The notes under the pieces were generated by a model. That model was not told the origin of the DNA. It searched no databases and saw nothing but the letters and a program-made list of their open reading frames with translations. This document shows, piece after piece, positions 36,539 to 44,262 of a DNA stretch of 64,000 nucleotides. The translations under genes were made by a program, and so were the position numbers. The stretch's first letter is position 1; each line of letters opens with the position of its first letter. The stretch comes from Saccharospirillum sp965652395 (GTDB taxonomy: Bacteria; Pseudomonadota; Gammaproteobacteria; Pseudomonadales; Natronospirillaceae), in NCBI GenBank assembly GCA_965652395.1, contig CBFGUW010000007.1:84983-148982 (forward strand), given 5' to 3'.

Positions 36539-37153
36539 ATGAATCGACATTCCGACCGTTGGCTGGTCTATCACGAATTGACCCGCCACCAGCCCCCCCG
36601 CCCGCATGTCCGCCAAGCCGTAAAAGAAGTGGACCCTGACTTACCAAAAACCGCCATAGATATAGGCTGTGGTGGTGGGCGTGATGCCATTTTTCTGGTG
36701 AACCAAGGCTACGAAGTCACGGCGTTCGATGCCGAGCCCGCCGTGATCGCCTCACTGAGACAGCGTGTTCAGGGCACATTGTCTTTGAAAACCGTAGTGG
36801 CCCGATTTGAAACCTTCGAATACTTTCCCGTCAGTTTGGTGAATGCCAGTTCCAGTTTGTTTTTTTGCGAAGACGAGCACTTTGACGGGGTTTGGGCCGA
36901 CATTCGGGCTTCAGTCCAACCCGGCGGTGTATTTTGCGGTCAACTGTTGGGGAAAACCGACAGCTGGACCACCGAAGCCCACTTCAGCGGCCGAGTGTTC
37001 GAGAAAGAATGCCTGGCCACCCTGTTTGAAGGCTTCGAAATTCTCGCCCTGAACGAACGCAATGAACCCGGGTGCACGGCCCTGAACAAGCTCAAACATT
37101 GGCACTATTGGACCGTGATAGCTCGCAAACGCTGCACCGAGGCGGCCTGCTGA
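36539..37153 (+). CDS. TehB-like class I methyltransferase
   Basis: A 204-residue SAM-dependent methyltransferase. Motif I AIDIGCGGGRDAIFL is at about 37-51, followed by VTAFDAEPAVI. Closest in style to TehB/tellurite-resistance or thiopurine-type methyltransferases, but the substrate is not shown. AGGGA precedes the ATG. It runs convergently to prlC with a 23-base gap. Confidence 0.85.
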   Translation: MNRHSDRWLVYHELTRHQPPRPHVRQAVKEVDPDLPKTAIDIGCGGGRDAIFLVNQGYEVTAFDAEPAVIASLRQRVQGTLSLKTVVARFETFEYFPVSLVNASSSLFFCEDEHFDGVWADIRASVQPGGVFCGQLLGKTDSWTTEAHFSGRVFEKECLATLFEGFEILALNERNEPGCTALNKLKHWHYWTVIARKRCTEAAC

Positions 37154-37176
37154 GCCACCTCGGAACAGGAGCAGCC

Positions 37177-39213
37177 TCAGGCCGCGATGCCTGAGTGCCG
37201 CAACAGCGCATCCACACTGGGCTCCCGACCCCGGAACCGTTTGAACAGGTCTCCGGCGGGCTCGCTGCCCCCGTTCGCCAGGATGACATCCCGGAAATCC
37301 CGACCGGTCTTTTCGTTGAAAATGCCTTCCTCTTCAAAGCGGCTGAACGCATCGGCGCTCAGAACCTCCGCCCATTTGTAGCTGTAATAACCGGCTGAGT
37401 AGCCACCGCCAAAGATATGAGCGAAGCCATGTTGGAAGCGGTTTTCGGGGATGATCGGCACCACGCTGACTTCCCGGCGCACCGCATCCAGAACCGCCTG
37501 AATATCGTTGACCATGAAGCCCTCGGTGCGGCAGTGCAGTTCCATATCGAATAACGAAAACTCTAGCTGACGCACCGTCTGCATGGCCGACTGAAAATTC
37601 TTCGCCGCCAGCATTTTATCGAGCAGTTCCTGTGGCAATGGCTCCCCGGTTTCGACATGACCCGAAATAAACGCCAGCGCTTCCGGCTCCCAGCACCAGT
37701 TTTCCAGGAACTGACTGGGCAGCTCCACCGCATCCCAGGCGACGCCATTGATACCGCTGACATCCACGACATCCACCTGCGTCAGCATGTGGTGCAGGCT
37801 ATGACCAAACTCATGAAAGAGGGTGGTGACTTCGTTGTGTGTCAACAGAGAAGGCTTTCCTCCCACCGGCGGCGTGAAGTTACAGGTAAGATAAGCGACC
37901 GGCTTCTGCAATTGGCCGCCCAGACGATGGCGCTTACGGCACTCGTCCATCCAGGCACCGCCCCGTTTGCCTTCACGGGCGTACAAATCCATATAACAGC
38001 GCGCGACCACCTCACCGTTCTCGAGAACGTTATAGAGCTTCACATCCGGATGGTAAGTCTCGAAGGTCTCGACAGGCTCGAAAGTGACCCCGAACAAACG
38101 CCGAGCGGTTTCGAACAGACCGTCTATGACGCGGGGTGTCGGGAAATAGGGCTTCAGCTCTTCCTGGGAAACGGCATAACGCCGCTCTTTCAGCTTTTCG
38201 CTGGCAAAACCCACATCCCACGGCTGTAGATCATCCATGCCCAGTTCTTCCCGGGTAAAGGCCTGCAACTCCTCGAACTCACGCCTGGCCTGAGGCACCG
38301 CCTTGGCGGCCAGTTCACGCAGGAAGGCCAAAACCTCCTCGGGTGAATCCGCCATCTTCGTCGCCAGAGACACCTCGGCATGGTTCCTGAAACCCAGCAG
38401 CGCTGCAGCTTCGTGGCGTTTATCAAGAATAGTCGTCATGACCGGGCCGTTATCGAAATGAGCCGCATTCGGCCCCTGATCCGACGCGCGCGTCACATTG
38501 GCGATATACACCTCGCGACGCAATTCCCGGTCTTCCGCGTAGGTAAGCACCGGAATCACCGACGGCATTTCCAGCGTGACCAGCCAGCCTTCTTTTTCTT
38601 TCTGCTCGGCATACTGCCTGAGCGTATCCCGTGCCGATTGCGGCAGGCCTTTCAACCGGGCTTCGTCGGTAATGTGCAACGTCCACGCCTGAGTCGCATC
38701 CAGCAGGTGCTCGCTGAAGGTCTGGCTGAGCTTCGCCAGTTCCGATTGCAGCGTCGCGAAAGACTTTTTCTCATTCTCCGGCAGATCAACGCCAGACAAC
38801 CGGAAATCCCTCAAGGCATGTTCAATAGCGGTTTTCTGGGCTCTGGACAGCCCGTTGAAATCATCCCGCGCGGCTATGGTCTTATACGCCTGAAACAGAC
38901 CCTGATGCTGGCCCAGCCAACTTTGGTACTCCGTGACCTTTTGCAGCGCTTCGCCGTAAGCGGTGCGCAGTTCGGGGGAATCCTTCACACCGGTGAGGTG
39001 GCTGAACAACGCCCAGGCCTGGTCCAAATCTTCATTCCAGCTTTCCAGGGGCTCGATAAAGTTATCCCAACTCGGGTCCTGAACATCCGCCACCAGGGCT
39101 TCGATTCGCTCTTTGTTTCGGTTGATCAGTTCTTCCACGGCCGGAACGACATGTTCCGGTTTGAACTGTTCAAAGGGGGGTAGTTCATGTGATTCCAGTA
39201 AAGGGTTGGTCAT
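37177..39213 (-). CDS. prlC: Oligopeptidase A (M3 metallopeptidase)
   Basis: A 678-residue cytoplasmic zinc metallopeptidase (680 in E. coli) that degrades signal peptides and other short peptides. The zinc motif HEFGHSLHH is at about residue 465, followed by the typical EFGH..DVSGINGVAWDAVELPSQ region. It has no signal peptide. AAAAGGA lies upstream of the ATG. Palindromic element D lies 48 bases beyond its start, in the gap to the divergent glycosidase gene. Confidence 0.96.
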   Translation of the reverse strand: MTNPLLESHELPPFEQFKPEHVVPAVEELINRNKERIEALVADVQDPSWDNFIEPLESWNEDLDQAWALFSHLTGVKDSPELRTAYGEALQKVTEYQSWLGQHQGLFQAYKTIAARDDFNGLSRAQKTAIEHALRDFRLSGVDLPENEKKSFATLQSELAKLSQTFSEHLLDATQAWTLHITDEARLKGLPQSARDTLRQYAEQKEKEGWLVTLEMPSVIPVLTYAEDRELRREVYIANVTRASDQGPNAAHFDNGPVMTTILDKRHEAAALLGFRNHAEVSLATKMADSPEEVLAFLRELAAKAVPQARREFEELQAFTREELGMDDLQPWDVGFASEKLKERRYAVSQEELKPYFPTPRVIDGLFETARRLFGVTFEPVETFETYHPDVKLYNVLENGEVVARCYMDLYAREGKRGGAWMDECRKRHRLGGQLQKPVAYLTCNFTPPVGGKPSLLTHNEVTTLFHEFGHSLHHMLTQVDVVDVSGINGVAWDAVELPSQFLENWCWEPEALAFISGHVETGEPLPQELLDKMLAAKNFQSAMQTVRQLEFSLFDMELHCRTEGFMVNDIQAVLDAVRREVSVVPIIPENRFQHGFAHIFGGGYSAGYYSYKWAEVLSADAFSRFEEEGIFNEKTGRDFRDVILANGGSEPAGDLFKRFRGREPSVDALLRHSGIAA

Positions 39214-39260
39214 GCTGGTGTCCTTTTAATGACTCTGAATTGGATGTCCACTGAAGACTA

Positions 39261-39444
39261 GCATTGGATGCCGGTTAGGCTCCTACAGGGTGGTTCGCAG
39301 CATGGACTAAAACGCCAGGAGCGTTTTAGCATGAGCGGAGCGAGCCCGAAGGGTGAATCCCATGGATGGGATTCATATCCTGCGGCCCAGGCCCCATGGA
39401 CGGGTCCACGCCGACCCTGTAGGAGCCTAACCGGCAGCCGATGC
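39261..39444. repeat. Large palindromic element D
   Basis: The 31-base arms 39261-39291 and 39414-39444 match at 29 positions. The 122-base centre holds two perfect hairpins: CTAAAACGC/GCGTTTTAG (39307-39329) and GAATCCCAT/ATGGGATTC around 39356-39375. It also holds the family core CAGGCCCCATGGACGGGT. It lies between divergent prlC and the glycosidase. Confidence 0.85.
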
Positions 39445-39510
39445 GGGTTCCTGGCAATCCACTTCATGTCTGTCGTTATATTGTCATCTCGGGCGCGTAC
39501 AACGTACGCC

Positions 39511-40989
39511 ATGTTGCGACCACTTTACCGTTTGGCGCATCGGCGCCGCCACCCGATATTGGCCGCCCTGGCCGTACTCACCATCTGGTTGTTTTTCGCT
39601 CAGAAAGACGCGCCATCTCATCTTGTCCTCAATTGGGGGTTCGACAGCGGTGAAACAAGCCCGGATTTTCTGGGCGTCGCCATCGACGCCGCCATGCTCA
39701 CCGGCGGCGACTGGTGGAGTGGCGATACCACTCTGCCCCGCCCCATCGACCTAACCGACCCCGACCTCCTGCGCTGGAGCCAACTCCTGCAACCCGACTG
39801 GGTGCGCCTCGGCGGCACCGAAGCCGACCGACTCTGGTGGCAGGCCGACTCCGAAACCGTCGCCGAACCCAACCTCAGCCAAAGCGACCTTAACCACTTC
39901 CTGACCTTTGTCGACCGGCTTAACGCCCGCCCCATGATAACGGTCAGCACCGGCCCCCGGGTTCGTACCCAGGGAGAATGGCAACCGGATCAGCTAAAGC
40001 GACTGATCGATTGGCTGCCCCCTAACTACAACGGAGTCCTCGAATTCGGCAACGAACCCGGCGCCCACTGGCTCATGTTCGGCCTGGGGCATCAGTTCGG
40101 CTTCGAACAATACGGCCAGGAATTCCAGGCCGCGCGCCAAATAGCCGCCCCCATTCCCCTCGCCGGCCCGGCCAACGCCTTCTGGCCCGAAGTCGGCGAG
40201 CCGCTGAGAGCCATCGTCGGTACCTCCCGCACCTTTCTGGAAAGCGGCATCAACCCCGACATCTTCACCTGGCACTACTACCCCACCCAATCAGATCGTT
40301 GCGGGGTACGCACCGAAGGCGCCGAATGGGAATCCCTGCTCGATGTGGAAACCTTGGACGAATTCACCCGCCAGGCAAAAAGAGTACAAGGCTGGATTCA
40401 CCGCTATTCCCCCAACACCCAACTCTGGCTTGGCGAAACCGGGCCCGCCCAATGCGGTGGCGTCGACCGCCTGACCAACCGCTTCGGTTCCAGCCTCTGG
40501 TGGCTCAGCCATCTGGGCATCGCCGCCGAAACAGGCCAGGAGACGGTCATCCGTCAAAGCCTGATGGGTGGCGACTACGCCCTGCTCGCTTACCGCCAAA
40601 ACTACAGCCCTAACCCCGACTTCTGGGCGCAGGTGCTGTGGCAGCGTTTGATGGGGTCGAAATGGGTATCGGTGATTGGCTACGGGGGTACCTTGCGAGC
40701 CTATGCCCACTGTCACCCTACCGAGGCAGGAACCCTGACCCTGCTGACGGTTAACCTGAACGAACGGCCGGTCAGCCTCGCCTTGCCCACTCGAAGCGAA
40801 GTCCGCTCGATCACGGTAACCAGTCTCGGCTTGGACAGTCGACTGGTGCAGGTGGAAGGCCGATTGCCCGAAACTCTCGACTGGGCCCGGGAAGACCCCC
40901 TACCTTGGCAAATGCTCAACCCCGAGGGTGATCAGCCCAGCCATAGCTACCGCTTCACCCTGTTCCCAGACCACCCCTATTGCCGATAG
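39511..40989 (+). CDS. Membrane-anchored GH79-like glycoside hydrolase
   Basis: A 492-residue protein with an N-terminal membrane anchor (HPILAALAVLTIWLFFA, about residues 13-29) and a TIM-barrel fold. Candidate catalytic residues are Glu182 in FGNEPGAHW (acid/base) and Glu309 in LWLGETGPAQCGG (nucleophile), a spacing like heparanase-type GH79 enzymes. VRLGGTEAD precedes them. It probably removes uronic acids from polysaccharides in the periplasm. The longest frame starts at 39268 inside element D; 39466 is another possible start. No good ribosome site is seen at either. Confidence 0.75.
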   Translation: MLRPLYRLAHRRRHPILAALAVLTIWLFFAQKDAPSHLVLNWGFDSGETSPDFLGVAIDAAMLTGGDWWSGDTTLPRPIDLTDPDLLRWSQLLQPDWVRLGGTEADRLWWQADSETVAEPNLSQSDLNHFLTFVDRLNARPMITVSTGPRVRTQGEWQPDQLKRLIDWLPPNYNGVLEFGNEPGAHWLMFGLGHQFGFEQYGQEFQAARQIAAPIPLAGPANAFWPEVGEPLRAIVGTSRTFLESGINPDIFTWHYYPTQSDRCGVRTEGAEWESLLDVETLDEFTRQAKRVQGWIHRYSPNTQLWLGETGPAQCGGVDRLTNRFGSSLWWLSHLGIAAETGQETVIRQSLMGGDYALLAYRQNYSPNPDFWAQVLWQRLMGSKWVSVIGYGGTLRAYAHCHPTEAGTLTLLTVNLNERPVSLALPTRSEVRSITVTSLGLDSRLVQVEGRLPETLDWAREDPLPWQMLNPEGDQPSHSYRFTLFPDHPYCR

Positions 40990-41079
40990 CCGGGCCCAAC
41001 AAGATCCCCGGTAGGCCTGACTACCCCAAACCCTTATACTGTCCGGCCAATCCCATTTCAGAATAAGGTTTGCCTCTCT

Positions 41080-41820
<741 letters not shown>

Positions 41821-41823
41821 TTC

Positions 41824-42687
41824 ATGACCTACAGCATGACCGCCTTCGCCCGACGCGAAACCGACATTCCCGCCGGCACGCTCTCCGTGGAAGTCCGCTC
41901 CGTTAACCACCGTTATCTGGAGCCCAGCTTCCGCATGCCGGACACCTTAAAACCGGTGGAAATGGCCCTCCGTGAACGGCTGAAAAAACGCGTTAAACGC
42001 GGCAAGGTGGAAGTGCAGCTCAAGTTCTACCTCGCCCAGGCCGAAGCCGGTCTGGACGTAAGCCCCCAGGCGCTCCAGGCTCTGAACAACGCGTTATCCC
42101 GGGTACGTGAAACGGTACCCGGCACCGCCGACCCGGACCCGCTCGCCATCCTGCAATGGCCCGGCGTACTCGCCGAAGCCAATGTCGACATGGACGAGGT
42201 ATTCGACTCCGTAAAAGCCCTGTTCGACCAGGCCCTCGAAGACTTCCTAGCCCACCGCCAGCGCGAAGGCGGCGAACTCGCCGACGCCCTGCGCGAACGC
42301 CTGGACGGTATCGAAAAAATCGTCACCGAGGTTCGGAAAGAGGTACCTGAATGGGTGACCACTTTCCGCGACAATTTGCGCGCCAAGGCCCAACAACTGG
42401 GTGTTGACCTCGACCCTGAACGGCTGGAACAGGAAGCGGTTTTATTGGCCCAAAAGGCGGATGTAGCCGAAGAACTGGACCGGTTGGATACCCATTGCCA
42501 GGAAGTGCGGCATATCCTTAAAGCCAAAGGCGCCGTTGGGCGCCGGTTGGATTTTCTGATGCAGGAGTTCACACGGGAGGCGAATACGCTTGGGTCCAAG
42601 GCGACCAACAACCGAGTGACTCAGGCATCGGTGGATTTGAAAGTGTTGATCGAGCAGATGCGGGAGCAGGTGCAGAATATTGAGTGA
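41824..42687 (+). CDS. YicC-family endoribonuclease
   Basis: A 287-residue YicC-like protein: MTYSMTAFARRE at the start, VRSVNHRYLEPSFRMP at about 26-41, RLDFLMQEFTREANTLGSKA near residue 238, and a VDLKVLIEQMREQVQN end. E. coli YicC is an RNA-degrading protein that acts with PNPase. It is co-transcribed with rph. Downstream, the base composition changes abruptly to AT-rich. Confidence 0.94.
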   Translation: MTYSMTAFARRETDIPAGTLSVEVRSVNHRYLEPSFRMPDTLKPVEMALRERLKKRVKRGKVEVQLKFYLAQAEAGLDVSPQALQALNNALSRVRETVPGTADPDPLAILQWPGVLAEANVDMDEVFDSVKALFDQALEDFLAHRQREGGELADALRERLDGIEKIVTEVRKEVPEWVTTFRDNLRAKAQQLGVDLDPERLEQEAVLLAQKADVAEELDRLDTHCQEVRHILKAKGAVGRRLDFLMQEFTREANTLGSKATNNRVTQASVDLKVLIEQMREQVQNIE

Positions 42688-42755
42688 GGTGTGGCTGGGA
42701 AAAGATGTATACCTTTTCGTAACGGTGTGTACTTGAAAGTACTCAATCGATCAAA

Positions 42756-42806
42756 AGTACCGGGTCAGGGGTGGTCCGTGACTGGTGAGAACCCATGACC
42801 GGTACT
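42756..42806. repeat. Inverted repeat downstream of yicC
   Basis: AGTACCGGGTCA (42756-42767) and TGACCGGTACT (42796-42806) are complementary with one extra G, and enclose about 28 bases. It marks the edge of the AT-rich patch that follows yicC. Nothing else is recognised in 42688-42958 except an AGGTA/TACCT stem just before the next gene. Confidence 0.5.
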
Positions 42807-42958
42807 ACGACAAATTGATTCGTAATATGCAGCATGTCGTCATAAAATGATTTGTGGTGGATTTGGAAGGGTGATACTAAAATCCTTTTTGGCACTTAGG
42901 AGTCAAATAAGTGGCTTTGATACTTTAGTTAGGTAGGTAAGTACCTTTAGGAGAAGTA

Positions 42959-43564
42959 GTGTTAAACGGTGTTCTTAAAATTGTGTTAATGGGTGCGGTG
43001 TTCTGCCTTTCCTCTTGTGTTTACTATTCTAAGCCGGTTTCTCATGAATACAGTGTTGGTCCAGGTGGTCAAAGTTGGGTGGAACAGAGCGAAATAATAC
43101 ATATAAAACTTGCGACCATATTCAACTGGGAAGACGGCCGCCCACTTGCGGAAAAACAAGTGAAAGACGCCGTTTCAAACGCATTTAACCAACAGGGCCA
43201 GAGAGTAGTATGGATTGACGAAGAAAACGAGGAAGTTGATCAATATCTGGAAGTACTGTTATTAGTCGACAATGGGGCGCAAAAGGAAAGTAGGGTGTCG
43301 GATATGCTTTCGATGGTTAGCGCAGGCTTTACTGGGTTGACAATGGGGATTGCCCCTTATAAAGGTGAAAATCAGACAGTCGTAGTAAAGTTTAATGAAT
43401 ATGAGGGAGGTGAAATTAAAACAACAGATGTATATGTGAGTGCGGTATCGTATTGGGTAAGTTTTGCTCTGGTTTTCTTATTGAATGAGGCTGATTATGG
43501 GCAGGACCTTGCTAAAATAGCATCCAAAGCCGTCATGGATTATTCAGGGAAGGCAAGCCAATGA
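42959..43564 (+). CDS. Unknown lipoprotein 1
   Basis: A 201-residue protein with a GTG start after AGGAGAA (42949-42955) and a lipoprotein signal, LSSC, with the modified Cys at 20. The body has no family I recognise. A hydrophobic stretch lies at about residues 158-172 (YWVSFALVFLLN). It overlaps the next lipoprotein by 4 bases (ATGA). Codon use and base composition are more AT-rich than neighbours, suggesting transfer. Confidence 0.75.
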   Translation: MLNGVLKIVLMGAVFCLSSCVYYSKPVSHEYSVGPGGQSWVEQSEIIHIKLATIFNWEDGRPLAEKQVKDAVSNAFNQQGQRVVWIDEENEEVDQYLEVLLLVDNGAQKESRVSDMLSMVSAGFTGLTMGIAPYKGENQTVVVKFNEYEGGEIKTTDVYVSAVSYWVSFALVFLLNEADYGQDLAKIASKAVMDYSGKASQ

Positions 43565-44046
43565 AGATAGTCCTAACATTGTTACTAAGCTACATCCTTC
43601 TATTAACCTCTGGCTGTGTCACTACTAATTATGATATAGATTACAAGTCTGATTTATCTATGTCGGAATTTTCAGTAATTTATGGGCTTAGCAAGGGGTA
43701 TCCATCTGGTGATACGTTCGAGTTCTTATTTAAAGAAGTAGATGGAAATAGTTTGCAAGGAAAATCCAAACGCTGGCTTAATATAAGTCCAGGAACACAC
43801 ACTGTCAGTGTGCAGATCAAGAAAGAAAATGTCGTTGCCTTGTATGCCTCTGGTATCACTTCCGGTTTGGCTGGCGGAACTCAAGCAGTGGCAATGAATA
43901 TAGGTATGCACTCCGCAGAAATGGGCAGCTTCTATTTTGAGGGAGACGAAATTGAGATGGAGTTTAAGGCAGGAAAAATTTATGTTTTCGAGCCTCATAT
44001 AGATGATGATGAAAAAGTGATGTTTATTGAAGTGACAGAATATTAA
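43561..44046 (+). CDS. Unknown lipoprotein 2
   Basis: A 161-residue protein with a lipoprotein signal ending LTSGC (Cys at 19). The rest is beta-rich with a PGTHTVSVQIKKENVVAL segment, suggesting an Ig-like or cell-surface fold, but no family is recognised. Its start overlaps lipoprotein 1 (ATGA), so the two are made together. AT-rich relative to the window. Its frame continues past the TAA stop into the SEC-C relic. Confidence 0.75.
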   Translation: MKIVLTLLLSYILLLTSGCVTTNYDIDYKSDLSMSEFSVIYGLSKGYPSGDTFEFLFKEVDGNSLQGKSKRWLNISPGTHTVSVQIKKENVVALYASGITSGLAGGTQAVAMNIGMHSAEMGSFYFEGDEIEMEFKAGKIYVFEPHIDDDEKVMFIEVTEY

Positions 44047-44097
44047 TATGAAAGGTGTCGACCTCTAACTGCTGCCTATTGGTTTGAACAGCGCTCA

Positions 44098-44193
44098 ATG
44101 CCGCAGCCGGTGACCGCTCCTGCTAAAGTTGGCCGCAATAAGCCTTGCCCCTGTTGCAGTGGGAAAAAATACAATCAGTGTTGTCTGCACTAA
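44098..44193 (+). pseudogene. Relic or orphan SEC-C zinc motif
   Basis: An open stretch from an ATG at 44098 gives 31 residues ending in VGRNKPCPCCSGKKYNQCCL plus His. This matches the C-terminal SEC-C tail of the UPF0149 protein at 15.9 kb, but the glycine of CPCG is a cysteine. No upstream domain is in frame and no ribosome site is seen. It is in frame with lipoprotein 2 beyond its stop. Best read as a remnant of a longer SEC-C gene. Confidence 0.6.
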
Positions 44194-44262
44194 ATTTCGA
44201 GTGTGTGTCAGTCAAACGCTACAAAAGCCTTTCCAAAAAGGAAGCCCGAAAAAGGAGTTCCA

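Noticed and set aside
38380..39183. A 267-residue open frame on the plus strand opposite prlC.
   Set aside because: Antisense shadow of a well-supported gene; no signal of coding by itself.
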